Origin: Ideonella alba
Lineage (GTDB): Bacteria > Pseudomonadota > Gammaproteobacteria > Burkholderiales > Burkholderiaceae_C
Assembly (NCBI RefSeq): GCF_018069875.1
Contig: NZ_JAGQDF010000008.1
Span: 62,001 to 126,000, forward strand
Direction: 5' to 3'
DNA length: 64,000 nt
The position numbers and the translations under genes were made by a program. Under the pieces are notes generated by a model, which worked only from the letters and a program-made list of their open reading frames with translations, made no database searches and was not told the DNA's origin. The stretch's first letter is position 1. Each line of letters opens with the position of its first letter. Below are positions 34,766 to 43,262 of this stretch, in pieces.

Positions 34766-36016
34766 ATGCGTGTTGTCCGTCCGTCCCTGATCGCGCTGGC
34801 CGCCGCCATGGTGGCCGGCCATGCGCTGGCGCAGCAGGTGGTCAAGCCGCCGCAGTCGCAGGCCTGGATCGATGTGGCCACCTACGGCGGCATGGGCGGC
34901 ATGGGGGGCATGGGCGGTGGGGCCGGTGCGCCCAACCCGATGGCCATGCTGGGCGGCCTGTTCGGCGGCGGGGGCGGCAAGAACAGCTTCGGCAACACCC
35001 AGGTCGGCCAGGCGGGCCGCTGGGTGGATGTGACGCTGATGACGCGCGCCAACCCGCAGCTGCAGGAGGCCCAGCAGGCCGTGCCTGCCGGCTTCCTGAG
35101 CCCGGCGCTGAAGCTGCAGGCCCCGCGCGAGACCAAGGGCACGCTGCCGCCTGAGCACGGCGAGGACCGCAACGAGGAGCCCCGCTACGAGAAGCCCGAG
35201 GGCCGGATCTACCTCTACTGGGGCTGTGGCGACACGGTGCGCGCCGGCCAGCCCAAGGTGCTGGACATGGCCACCGCCACGCCGGCCGACCTGGCGAAGT
35301 TCTTCCAGGTGCGCAGCGCCACCCAGCGCGGCACCCACCAGGCCACCGGCCGCCCGGTCTGGCCCAGCCCCGCCGACAGCCGCATGGTGCCGCCACAGGC
35401 CAGCCTGGTGGGCGAGCACGCCTTCAGCGGCCAGGGCGTGCCCGAGGCCTTCCGGTTCCAGGTGGGCGCCCAGCAGGACCTGATGCCGGCGATCGAGCTG
35501 GCCCAGCGCAATGCCGACGGCGCCTGGGCCCTGACCTGGACCCCGCCGCCCACCGCCCGCGCCCAGTTCCTGGCCGGCATGGGCGCGCGCGGCAAGAACG
35601 AGATGGTGCTGTGGACCAGCGCCGAGGTGCCCGAGACCGGCTTCGGCCTGTTCGACTATCAGACCAACGCCGCGGTCGACCGCTGGCTCAAGGAGAAGGT
35701 GCTGCTGTCGCCCACCACCAGCCAGTGCACCGTGCCCAAGGGCGTGTTCAGCGGCGAAGGCGGCATGCTGCGCGCCATCGCCTACGGCAGCGAACTCAAC
35801 CTGGCCCACCCGCCACGCCCCACCGACCCCAGGCAGGCCTGGGAGCCGCAATGGGCCGTCAAGCTGCGCGTGAAGAGCCAGAGCACCGCGATGCTGGGCA
35901 TGGAAGGCGGCATGCCCACGCGCGGCATGCCCGCCGAGCAGGCGCCGACGCCGCAGGAGGAGGGCAACAAGCTGCCCAATGCCAAGGACCTGCTCAAGGG
36001 CATCTTCGGGCGCTGA
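34766..36016 (+). CDS. hypothetical exported protein with Gly-Met repeat
   Basis: 416 residues from the ATG at 34766, preceded by GGAG; an ATG at 34742 is less likely. A signal peptide is visible (MRVVRPSLIALAAAMVAGHALAQ). A short low-complexity stretch GGMGGMGGMGGG follows at about 42-53, then GGLFGGGGG. The rest is globular with YLYWGCGDTVRAGQPKVLDM and several Trp-rich beta segments (DGAWALTWTPPPTARAQFLAGM, EMVLWTSAEVPETGFGLFDY), suggesting a beta-sandwich or carbohydrate-like fold. I do not recognise the family. It is probably periplasmic or outer-membrane associated. It stands alone between divergent and convergent neighbours. Confidence 0.7.
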   Translation: MRVVRPSLIALAAAMVAGHALAQQVVKPPQSQAWIDVATYGGMGGMGGMGGGAGAPNPMAMLGGLFGGGGGKNSFGNTQVGQAGRWVDVTLMTRANPQLQEAQQAVPAGFLSPALKLQAPRETKGTLPPEHGEDRNEEPRYEKPEGRIYLYWGCGDTVRAGQPKVLDMATATPADLAKFFQVRSATQRGTHQATGRPVWPSPADSRMVPPQASLVGEHAFSGQGVPEAFRFQVGAQQDLMPAIELAQRNADGAWALTWTPPPTARAQFLAGMGARGKNEMVLWTSAEVPETGFGLFDYQTNAAVDRWLKEKVLLSPTTSQCTVPKGVFSGEGGMLRAIAYGSELNLAHPPRPTDPRQAWEPQWAVKLRVKSQSTAMLGMEGGMPTRGMPAEQAPTPQEEGNKLPNAKDLLKGIFGR

Positions 36017-36036
36017 GCGGCTGACACCGCCCCAGG

Positions 36037-37521
36037 CTAAGCCGCGGCCGCGGCCGGGGTCTGGTCGTCTTGCTGCGAGGCCAGCAGCAGCTGGTCGAGG
36101 ATGCCCTGGATGTCCCGGTCATCCTGGGCCGAAGCCAGGTAGACCGTGACCTGCGGCGCCGCTGCCGCGCGGTTGGGCGACGCGGCGCCCAGCGTGCGCC
36201 AGCATTCCAGGATCAGCGCCTGGATGCGTTCGACATCCGGCGGGTCTGCCAGGAAGACGATCTGCGCCAGCGGCACCGTGTCCAGCAGGAAAGCCACCTC
36301 GTAGCGGCAGCCCTGGCGATCGGCCGAGTAGCCGCGCAGATCCATCAGCACCGCCGAGCTGACCAGGGCGGTCTGGTGCACCGCCGTCTGCCAGACGTCG
36401 TCGTGGCACATCATCGGCAGGCTGCGGAAGCTCAGGTCCAGCTGGCGCGGCCAGGCCTCCAGGCGCTGCAGGCGGGCCGCCACATCGTCCGGGCTGCGCA
36501 GGAACTGGCGCTCGACCTGTTGCAGGCGCCAGCACAGATGCGCCGCCGCGGCCACCACCACGGCCGCCAGCAAGAGCCCGCACCACAGGGCCGGCTGCGG
36601 CACATTGGCCGCGATCATGAGGGTGACCGCCGCCGACCCGATGACCGCCAGGAACATCCCGCTGCCCTGCCGGTGCTGGCTGTGGATGAAGCTGGGGTCG
36701 ACGACGGTGAAGAAGGTCCCGAAGTGGCGCCAGTACTGCAGCAGGCCCTCGAAGGTGAACAGCGCGGCCTCGTCGATGCCGAAGACCCGCAGCACCAGCA
36801 GCTTTGCGTTCGGGGTGCGCCGCGCCCGGTCCATCAGCCGCCAGACCAGGGCGACATGGGCGGCCATTGCCAGCCCATAGCCCAGGGCGGTGCGCCACGC
36901 GGGGCTGTCCTGCAGCAGGGCCGAGAGCACCAGCACCCCGGCTAGCAAAAGGAACAGGCCCCATATCGGCGCCCGCCAGGGCGGCTGGGCGATTGCCAGC
37001 CCGTGGGTGGCGAACGGCCGCAGCACACCAGCCAGGCCCGGCACATGGGCGCGGAACTGGCTGCGAAAGCCTGCGTAGCGCACCATGGCCAGGAAGGGCA
37101 GCGACAGCATCGCCATCAGGCTGACGATGAAGGCCAGCACCGACACATCCGGCGTGCCCTCGCCCGGCCAGTTGTACACCGCCAGCGGGAACAGCACATA
37201 GGCCGCGGCAATGGCCAACTCGTGCCTGAAGGCGGTGCCGAAGTCCGCCCGGGCGCGCGCGGTCAGCAACTCGCGCGAGGCGATGGCGTCGGGCGGGCGG
37301 CTGTGGGCATCGACCAGGCGCCACCCTGGCGGCGCCGGCGGCAGCGCCAGCGCTGCGTCAGGCGCGCCCGGCGCCGCAGCGGCACCCTGGCCCGACGAGG
37401 CCATCATCAGCTGGCGCACCCGCCGCACCACCAGCCGCCGCGTCACCACCGCAGCCAGGCCCACCAGCGCGGGGATGCCCAGCACGAAGTACATCAGAGA
37501 GAGGTCCGGGCCCTGGCTCAT
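36037..37521 (-). CDS. uncharacterised multi-pass membrane protein with conserved cytoplasmic domain
   Basis: 494 residues from the ATG at 37521. One N-terminal helix (MYFVLGIPALVGLAAVVTRR) is followed by about four helices between 110 and 240 and two more at about 315-365. A soluble region contains NAKLLVLRVFGIDEAALFTFEGLLQYWRHFG before the last helix pair, and after it DDVWQTAVHQ...VLMDLRGYS...GCRYEVAFLLDTVPLAQIVFLAD. The alternating strands LLVLRVFG, AVLMDLRG and QIVFLAD suggest a Rossmann- or TIR-like fold split around membrane segments; this is a guess. Function unknown. The gene is single. Confidence 0.65.
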   Translation of the reverse strand: MSQGPDLSLMYFVLGIPALVGLAAVVTRRLVVRRVRQLMMASSGQGAAAAPGAPDAALALPPAPPGWRLVDAHSRPPDAIASRELLTARARADFGTAFRHELAIAAAYVLFPLAVYNWPGEGTPDVSVLAFIVSLMAMLSLPFLAMVRYAGFRSQFRAHVPGLAGVLRPFATHGLAIAQPPWRAPIWGLFLLLAGVLVLSALLQDSPAWRTALGYGLAMAAHVALVWRLMDRARRTPNAKLLVLRVFGIDEAALFTFEGLLQYWRHFGTFFTVVDPSFIHSQHRQGSGMFLAVIGSAAVTLMIAANVPQPALWCGLLLAAVVVAAAAHLCWRLQQVERQFLRSPDDVAARLQRLEAWPRQLDLSFRSLPMMCHDDVWQTAVHQTALVSSAVLMDLRGYSADRQGCRYEVAFLLDTVPLAQIVFLADPPDVERIQALILECWRTLGAASPNRAAAAPQVTVYLASAQDDRDIQGILDQLLLASQQDDQTPAAAAA

Positions 37522-37654
37522 GCGCGCTCCTGTGGATCGGCGCGGAGGGGACTCGCAGGTCGGCCGATGGGTGACTCTGGGCGCGAAGGCCCCGCGCGTC
37601 AAGCACCATCACCGGCGATGCCGGGGCGCGCGGCGCGGCACGCCCGCAGCCGGG

Positions 37655-38221
37655 TCAAGCCGCCGCCCGGGGCGACTCGAAGATGGCGCAGGTGGTGGTG
37701 GCGTGGGCGTAGAGCTTGCCGTCGGGGCCGACGATGCGCGCTTCGGACGTACCCACCTGGCGACCGACGTGCAGCGCGGTGCCCACGCATCGCAGCGGCC
37801 CCGTCTTCGTGTGGGCGGCGCGGACGATGTGCAGGTTGATCTGGCTGGTCGTGTAGCCGCGTCCGGCGGGCAGCATGGTCTGCACGGCGCACCCCAGCGC
37901 AAAGTCCAGCAAGGTCGCATACCAGCCACCATGCACCGACCCCAGCGGGTTGTAGTGCTTCAGCTGCGGCGTCGCCTGGAAGACCGCGTGCCCCTCACCC
38001 ACCTCGACCAGTTCGCAGTCGAAGGTGTCCGCCATGTACGGATGGGGCAGCTCTCCTTCCAGCAAGGCGGTCATCACCTGCAGGCCAGTCATGCCCTGAA
38101 CCTGGTGCGGCTGGGCCAGTCCGGCCTGTCCGCCGCCGCGCTCACGCCGGCGTTGACGCACCTGCTCCAGTTGGGCCTGCCAGGCATCCAGCGTGGCCTG
38201 CGTTCCTGTCTCCTTGGTCAT
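37655..38221 (-). CDS. PaaI-family hotdog thioesterase
   Basis: 188 residues from the ATG at 38221, chosen over an ATG four codons upstream because GGAG lies 8 bp before it. The hotdog core contains HYNPLGSVHGGWYATLLDFALGCAVQTML, the PaaI-type pattern in which the HGG segment and a following Asp form the active site, and TTSQINLHIVRAAHTKTGPLRCVG. It hydrolyses acyl-CoA thioesters in the cytoplasm. It lies 31 bp downstream of the MFS gene in the TetR-controlled cluster. Confidence 0.85.
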   Translation of the reverse strand: MTKETGTQATLDAWQAQLEQVRQRRRERGGGQAGLAQPHQVQGMTGLQVMTALLEGELPHPYMADTFDCELVEVGEGHAVFQATPQLKHYNPLGSVHGGWYATLLDFALGCAVQTMLPAGRGYTTSQINLHIVRAAHTKTGPLRCVGTALHVGRQVGTSEARIVGPDGKLYAHATTTCAIFESPRAAA

Positions 38222-38252
38222 GTGACTCTCCATCGATGGTGGGGAAGGGTGT

Positions 38253-39665
38253 TCACGGCTGCGCCGCGCGCGGCCTGGTGTCCACGGGCAGGCACAGCAG
38301 GCCCGTGAGCAGCGCCAGGGTGCCGTGCACGAGATACAAGGCATTGAAGTCGGCGCGTTGCAGCGCCGCATGGCCGAGCAGGGCCACGGTCAGTGCCACG
38401 CCGAGCACCGAGCCGATCTGGCGCGTGGCCTGGTTGACCGCGCTGCCCACCGCGTAGTGCGCCACCGGCAGGCGGTTCACGGCCGCGGCGGACAGCGATG
38501 GCAACACGAGGCCGACGGCGATGCCGCTCATCACCAGCCCGGGCAGCCAGTGCGACAGGTAGTGCGGCTCGGTGCCGGGCACCAGCAGGAACCACAGGCT
38601 GCTGCAGGCATACAGCAGTGAGCCGCCGACCAGGAAGCGGCGGTGGCCCAGCCGCGTCGCCAGTCGGCCGGTGAGGATGGCGGTGGGCATCACCAGCAGC
38701 GGTCCGGGCGTGACCGCCAGCCCGGCCTGCGGCAGGCTGAGCTGCCAGACGTTCATCATGAAGAAGAAGAAGGTCAGGAACATCATCGAGAACGCCGTGC
38801 CGAAGACCAGCGTCGCGAGGTTCACATAGCGGTAGGTTCGGTGGTGGAACAGCGCCAGGTCCACCAGCGGCGCGCGGGCGTGGCGGGCCCAGGCCACGAA
38901 GGCGCCAGCGGCCACGCCCCCGGTGGCCGCCAGGACCAGGAGTTCCATGCGGGTCCATGCCGGCGCGCTGGATTCGACGATCGCCAGGGTGACAGCCCCC
39001 ACCGACAGCATCAGCAGCGCCATGCCCACGCCGTCCACGCGCCGTTGAACGCCGGACGTTGGCGATTCCTGCAGCATCGACGCACCACGCCACAGCGCCA
39101 GGCCACCCAGCGGCAGGTTGATGTAGAACGCCCAGGGCCAGCCGAAGTGGTCGATGACGACACTCCCGGCACTCGGCCCCACCGCGGCGGCCAGCCCGCC
39201 GACGGCGCCCCACAGGCTCACCACCACCGCGCGCCGGCTCTGCGGAAACGCCGCCAGCACGATGGACAGCGACGCCGGCGTCAGCAGCGCCGCGCCGACA
39301 GCCTGCAGCACCCGCGCCGCGATCAACCAGCCCACGCTGGCGGCCAGCCCGCAGGCGGCCGAAGCGGCCAGGAAGAGCGTCACGCCGATCAGGAAGACGC
39401 GCTTGCGGCCATGCGTGTCGGCCAGGCCGCCCGCGGGGATCAGCATCGTCGCGTAGACCACCGTGTAGGCGTTCAGCACCCACGACAGCTCGGCCGGGGT
39501 GGCGTCGGCAAAGGCGTGCCGCAGCGGATCGAAGGCCGCGAACAGCATCGTCGTGTCGAGCGACACCAGGAAGGTGGCGAGGCTGGCGACCCAGAACACG
39601 GGCCACGGCGATGCCGCGGCCCCGGCGGGCGGGCGAGGGGTGTCGACGGCGCCGCCCACGCTCAC
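38253..39665 (-). CDS. MFS transporter, DHA2-like drug/solute exporter
   Basis: 470 residues with about 14 predicted helices. Motif A-type GGLADTHGRKRVFLIG follows TM2, and the motif C-like GPSAGSVVIDHFGWPWAFYINLPLGG follows TM5, a combination typical of the EmrB/QacA (DHA2) group. It is an inner-membrane proton-driven exporter. Its start overlaps the stop of the upstream SDR gene by 4 bp (ATGA). The operon is SDR, MFS, thioesterase, controlled by the neighbouring TetR regulator. Confidence 0.88.
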   Translation of the reverse strand: MSVGGAVDTPRPPAGAAASPWPVFWVASLATFLVSLDTTMLFAAFDPLRHAFADATPAELSWVLNAYTVVYATMLIPAGGLADTHGRKRVFLIGVTLFLAASAACGLAASVGWLIAARVLQAVGAALLTPASLSIVLAAFPQSRRAVVVSLWGAVGGLAAAVGPSAGSVVIDHFGWPWAFYINLPLGGLALWRGASMLQESPTSGVQRRVDGVGMALLMLSVGAVTLAIVESSAPAWTRMELLVLAATGGVAAGAFVAWARHARAPLVDLALFHHRTYRYVNLATLVFGTAFSMMFLTFFFFMMNVWQLSLPQAGLAVTPGPLLVMPTAILTGRLATRLGHRRFLVGGSLLYACSSLWFLLVPGTEPHYLSHWLPGLVMSGIAVGLVLPSLSAAAVNRLPVAHYAVGSAVNQATRQIGSVLGVALTVALLGHAALQRADFNALYLVHGTLALLTGLLCLPVDTRPRAAQP

Positions 39666-40366
39666 TCCCGAGCCTGCAGGTACACGCCGGGATGCGCCGA
39701 CAGGCCGAGCTTGACCTGCTGGGTCAGCTCGTCGGCCAGCACCTCCTCGGCGCCGGCTTCGAGCGCGTCCAGGGCCCGGGCGACGATCTGCTCCGGCGTC
39801 GACTTGGGTGCGTCGATGCCCTGCGTCATGTCGGTGTCGACAAAGGCCATGTGCAGCGTCAGCACCTGCGTCTTCTGGCCCCGCAGCTCATGGCGCAGGC
39901 CATTGCTCAGGCTCCACGCCGCGGATTTCGTGAGCGCGTAGCCGGCCAGCGCCGGGCTGGTGATCCAGCTGGCGATGGAGGCCACGTTCAGCAGTGCGCC
40001 GCCGCCGTTGGCCGCCAGCACCGGCGCGAACGCCTGGCTCACGCGCATCACGCCGAAGACATTGGTCTCCAGCTGGCGGCGCAGACGGGCCTCGGCATCG
40101 GTGTCGAGGAAGCCACCGAACTGCGCGATGCCGGCGTTGTTGATGACCAGGTTCACGTCGCTGGCCTGTGCCACGGCGGCGGCGATGTCGCCGGGCGCGT
40201 TCACGTCCAGCCGCAGCGGCGTGACACCGGGCAGCGAGACGCTGGCCGGGTCGCGCGCGCCGGCGTAGACCTTGCGCGCGCCACGCGCCAGGGCGGCCTT
40301 GGCAAAGGCCAGCCCGATGCCGCGGTTGGCGCCGGTGATGAGGACGGTGGCGTTGTCGAGTTTCAT
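39662..40366 (-). CDS. SDR family oxidoreductase
   Basis: 234 residues. A classical short-chain dehydrogenase: cofactor motif TGANRGIG near the N-terminus, NNAG at about residue 86, active-site Ser in ASIASW and Y-x3-K (YALTK). It lacks the extra C-terminal substrate loop of longer members. It is first in the operon with MFS and thioesterase, and has an AAAGGAAAG ribosome site. A palindrome at 40380-40393 upstream matches the half-sites of the TetR gene's own operator. Substrate unknown. Confidence 0.88.
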   Translation of the reverse strand: MKLDNATVLITGANRGIGLAFAKAALARGARKVYAGARDPASVSLPGVTPLRLDVNAPGDIAAAVAQASDVNLVINNAGIAQFGGFLDTDAEARLRRQLETNVFGVMRVSQAFAPVLAANGGGALLNVASIASWITSPALAGYALTKSAAWSLSNGLRHELRGQKTQVLTLHMAFVDTDMTQGIDAPKSTPEQIVARALDALEAGAEEVLADELTQQVKLGLSAHPGVYLQARE

Positions 40367-40379
40367 GACTTTCCTTTAG

Positions 40380-40393
40380 ATGATGAGCATCAT
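40380..40393. promoter_or_regulatory. operator-like palindrome upstream of the SDR operon
   Basis: ATGATG-AG-CATCAT, which overlaps a -10-like TATGAT on the minus strand. The half-site ATGATG with preceding AAAT/AATAT is shared with the palindrome in front of the TetR gene, so both are probably bound by that regulator. Confidence 0.55.
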
Positions 40394-40438
40394 ATTTGCC
40401 GGCGAACATGCAGGCGCCGGCGGCTTCCTGCCGACGCT

Positions 40439-41014
40439 TCAGGCGTCGTACTGCTGGATCAGGCTGTTCCGCACATTGGCCAGCCAGGCCCTGCCGGCCT
40501 GACCTTGCAGCGTGCGGGCCAGCTGCAAGGCACCCACCATGGTGGCGGTCACCACCTGGGCCTGCGCCGGGTCGACGCCGGCGGGCAGGCAGCGGCGCAC
40601 CAGATCGACCAGGCCCAGCACGCGGGCGCGGGCGGCACTTGCCACCTCGTCCGCCTGGCGCGGGATCTCGGCCGCCAGGGCGGCGACGATGCAACCGCAC
40701 TCGATGTTCTCGAGCTGGGCGTCGCCCAGGTAGGTGTTCACCAGCGCGGAGAACGCGCTCACGCCAGCGGCCTGCGCCTGGCGCAGCCGCTCGGCGAGCA
40801 CGGCGCCGGTGTCGCGGCCGGCGCGCTGCGTGGCCTCGGCCAGCAGGGCGTCGCGGGAGGCGAAGTGGGCATAGAAGCCGCCGTGGGTCAGACCGGCCTC
40901 CTTCATGATGGTGGCCAGTCCGACGCCGTCGTAGCCCGCGCGCCGGATGGCGCGAGCGGCGACGTCCAGGATGCGGTCGTGGGTGAGTTCCTTGCGGCTG
41001 GCGGACATGGACAT
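40439..41014 (-). CDS. TetR family transcriptional regulator
   Basis: 191 residues from the ATG at 41014. Alternative ATGs lie at 41026 and 41008; 41026 would overlap the predicted -10 element, so it is less likely. The N-terminal HTH fits TetR: RILDVAARAIRRAGYDGVGLATIMKEAGLTHGGFYAHFASRDALLAEA. The C-terminal ligand domain has IECGCIVAALAAEIPRQ, like the YxxGC(L/I) segment of the AcrR/NemR-type group. It lies 72 bp from the SDR-MFS-thioesterase operon in the same orientation. Shared palindromes suggest it represses itself and that operon. Confidence 0.85.
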   Translation of the reverse strand: MSMSASRKELTHDRILDVAARAIRRAGYDGVGLATIMKEAGLTHGGFYAHFASRDALLAEATQRAGRDTGAVLAERLRQAQAAGVSAFSALVNTYLGDAQLENIECGCIVAALAAEIPRQADEVASAARARVLGLVDLVRRCLPAGVDPAQAQVVTATMVGALQLARTLQGQAGRAWLANVRNSLIQQYDA

Positions 41015-41053
41015 GATGGTCGTCATATTACGTCCATCATATTGGCTTGTCAA
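41013..41053 (-). promoter_or_regulatory. promoter and self-operator of the TetR gene
   Basis: On the minus strand a perfect -35 TTGACA (41053-41048), 17-bp spacer and -10 TAATAT (41030-41025). A 28-bp dyad with arms ATGATGG (41013-41019) and CCATCAT (41034-41040) covers the -10 and the start region, so binding would block transcription. Predicted initiation near 41018 leaves almost no leader before the ATG at 41014. Confidence 0.6.
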
Positions 41054-41102
41054 TCGCCGCCGATGGCCTGCCTTTTCCCCGGGGCCGCACGGACCGATGG
41101 GT

Positions 41103-41735
41103 TCAGTGCGCCGGCCTCGGTCGCCCCTGCAGTTCGGCCTGGGCCTGCCGCCCCACGCTCCACGCCCCGCTCAAGGCCAGGCCGCCCATCACGCCCGCCA
41201 CCACCAGGTCGGGCCAGGCGGAGCCGGTGCCCAGCACGCCCAGCGCGGCCAGCATCACGGCGAGGTTGCCCAGCGCGTCGTTGCGCGAGCACAGCCAGAC
41301 CGAGCGCATGTTGGCGTCGCCGCTGCGGAAGCGGTAGAGCAGCACGGCCACGCCGGCGTTCACGGCCAGGGCCAGCAGGCCCACGCCGCCCATCGTGGCG
41401 GGCTCGGGCACGGCGCCGCTGCCCAGCATCCAGGCGGCGCGGGTCAGCACGCCCACGCCGAACAGGCCCATGCAGGCGGCCTTGAACAGCGCGGCGCGCG
41501 AGCGGGCGGCGGCGCCCAGGCCCAGCACCGCCAGGCTGAGGGCGTAGTTGCCGGCGTCGCCGAAGAAGTCGATCGAATCAGCCAGCAGCGACACCGAGCC
41601 CGAGGACCACGACGCGCCCAGTTCGATGACGAACATCGCGGCGTTGAGCACCAGCGCGATCCACAGCGCGCGGCGCCAGCGCGGGTCGGTGGCGGGGGCG
41701 GTGCAGGCGGTGTCGTGGCAGCAGTGGGCGGACAT
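41103..41735 (-). CDS. small CDF-type heavy-metal cation transporter
   Basis: 210 residues. The N-terminus MSAHCCHDTAC is rich in Cys and His and likely binds metal. About six helices follow, with CDF signature positions in SVSLLADSIDFFGDAGNYALS (TM2) and SRNDALGNLAVML (TM5). It is shorter than classic CzcD and lacks most of the cytoplasmic C-terminal domain. It exports divalent metals such as Cd, Pb or Zn. It is divergent from a CadR/PbrR-type regulator and carries the regulator's typical promoter. Confidence 0.85.
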   Translation of the reverse strand: MSAHCCHDTACTAPATDPRWRRALWIALVLNAAMFVIELGASWSSGSVSLLADSIDFFGDAGNYALSLAVLGLGAAARSRAALFKAACMGLFGVGVLTRAAWMLGSGAVPEPATMGGVGLLALAVNAGVAVLLYRFRSGDANMRSVWLCSRNDALGNLAVMLAALGVLGTGSAWPDLVVAGVMGGLALSGAWSVGRQAQAELQGRPRPAH

Positions 41736-41767
41736 GGTGGTGAAGGGTTTCTCAAGGCTGTGCGAGG

Positions 41768-41798
41768 ATTGAAAACCCTGTAGCCACTATAGAGTCAA
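41768..41798 (-). promoter_or_regulatory. MerR-family (CadR/PbrR) promoter of the CDF gene
   Basis: On the minus strand -35 TTGACT (41798-41793), an overlong 19-bp spacer and -10 TTCAAT (41773-41768). The spacer holds the dyad ACTCTATAGTGGCTACAGGGT-like operator typical of pbrA/cadA promoters. The long spacer is the hallmark of promoters activated by DNA distortion by MerR-type regulators. Confidence 0.85.
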
Positions 41799-41809
41799 GC
41801 GCCACGGCC

Positions 41810-42241
41810 ATGAAGATCGGTGAACTTGCCACGCGCGCCGGCTGCGATGTGCAGACGGTGCGCTTCTATGAACGCGAAGGCCTGCTGGAGGCGCCGCCGC
41901 GCGAGGCCTCGGGCTACCGCTGCTATGCCGAACGCCACCTCACCCAGCTGAACTTCGTGCGCCACCTGCGCACGCTGGACATCCCGCTGCAGGAGGTGCG
42001 CCAGCTGCTGCGCTACGCGGCCGAGCCCGAGGGCGCCTGCGCCCAGGTCAACGAGCTGCTCGACGGCCACATCGCGCTGGTGCGCCAGCGCATGCAGGCG
42101 CTGCGCGCGCTGGAGCGCCAGCTGGTGGATCTGCGGCGCAGCTGCGATGGCGATGCCTCGCACCCCTGCGCCATCCTGCAGGCCTTTGCCGCCGCGGCCG
42201 AGCAGCAGCCCTGCGCCTGCCACCCGGCCAGCCCGGGCTGA
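41810..42241 (+). CDS. Cd(II)/Pb(II)-responsive MerR-family regulator
   Basis: 143 residues. The N-terminal MerR HTH MKIGELATRAGCDVQTVRFYEREGLL is followed by GYRCYAERHLTQLNFVRHLRTLDIPLQEVRQLL. Metal-site cysteines occur at the positions used by CadR/PbrR: C77 (EGACAQVN), C112 (RRSCDG) and C119 (HPCAIL), plus a Cys/His-rich tail (QQPCACHP) as in CadR. It activates the divergent CDF gene through the promoter at 41768-41798 when metal is bound. Confidence 0.88.
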   Translation: MKIGELATRAGCDVQTVRFYEREGLLEAPPREASGYRCYAERHLTQLNFVRHLRTLDIPLQEVRQLLRYAAEPEGACAQVNELLDGHIALVRQRMQALRALERQLVDLRRSCDGDASHPCAILQAFAAAAEQQPCACHPASPG

Positions 42242-42251
42242 GCCTGCTGCG

Positions 42252-43196
42252 TCAGGCCAACACGGTGGCCTGGCGCACCAGCTCGGCCGCCGAGCCGTCG
42301 TGGCGAAAGCCCAGGCCCAGCGCCCGCGGCGTGTGCAGCGGCGGCTGCGAAGCGAACAGCCGCTGCACCATCGCCTGCGGGCGGTGGCTGACCAGCGCGC
42401 GGCGGTCCTCGCCGTGGGCCTGCACCAGGGCCTCGACCACCTCGGCCATCGACAGCTGCAACGCCGGCATCTGCACCACGCGGCCGGGCGGCAGCCGCGC
42501 CGGGTCGATCGTCGCGGCATGCACCAGGTTGTCGACGCAGGCCGGGGCCGAGATCCACCACGCGGTGCCATCGGCGCTCACCGGCAGCTCGCAGGGCTGG
42601 CCGTCGCGCAGGCGCCAGAACAGCTGGCTCATGAAGGCCGAGATCAGTCCCTCGCCGCTGCCGGGCCGGGCCACCACGCCGGGCAGGCGCAGCGAGCAGG
42701 CCTGCACCCAGCCGCGGCGCGCGGCGTCGGCCAGCAGGATCTCGGCGGCCAGCTTTTGGGCGCCGTAGCTCAGCACCGGGCAGGCGGGCGTGGCTTCGTC
42801 GACCACCGCGGGCAGCGGGTCGCCGTACACCGCCACCGTGCTGGCAAAGACCAGCCGCGGGCCGTTGCCGTGCCCGCGCAGCAGGTCGACCAGGCGCAGC
42901 GTGGCGTCCAGGTTCACGCGCTGGCCCAGCTGCGGGTCGCGCTCCGCAGCGCCACCCGGCACGCTGGCCAGGTGGAACACCGCATCCACCGGCGCCGCCA
43001 GCGCGCGCTCCAGCACGCCCGTGTCGGCGATCGAGCCGGGCACAGCCAGCAGGCGCTGGTCGTGCGGAAGCTCGTCCAGCCGCAGGTCGGACACGAGCAG
43101 CGTGCCCACCGCCCGCCCGCCCAGGCCCTGCCGCAGCAGGCGCTGCAACAAATGGCGGCCGATGAAGCCCTGGGCGCCAGTGACCAGCACGCGCAT
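42252..43196 (-). CDS. NAD-dependent epimerase/dehydratase, D-erythronate dehydrogenase-like
   Basis: 314 residues from the ATG at 43196. Extended SDR fold: GAQGFIG at the N-terminus, VFHLASVPGG, FASTVAVYG and the catalytic Y-x3-K in SYGAQK. The ending and the substrate-region motif ACSLRLPGVVARPG resemble D-erythronate dehydrogenase (DenD-type) proteins, but the real substrate is not known. It is the last gene of the 14-gene minus-strand run, 66 bp after the SDR gene, the largest gap in that run. Confidence 0.8.
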   Translation of the reverse strand: MRVLVTGAQGFIGRHLLQRLLRQGLGGRAVGTLLVSDLRLDELPHDQRLLAVPGSIADTGVLERALAAPVDAVFHLASVPGGAAERDPQLGQRVNLDATLRLVDLLRGHGNGPRLVFASTVAVYGDPLPAVVDEATPACPVLSYGAQKLAAEILLADAARRGWVQACSLRLPGVVARPGSGEGLISAFMSQLFWRLRDGQPCELPVSADGTAWWISAPACVDNLVHAATIDPARLPPGRVVQMPALQLSMAEVVEALVQAHGEDRRALVSHRPQAMVQRLFASQPPLHTPRALGLGFRHDGSAAELVRQATVLA

Positions 43197-43262
43197 GGTC
43201 AAGCCCCTCCGCAGGCGCGCACGCGATCGTGCGCGCGATGGGGCACTTGCGCAAGGCTCATC

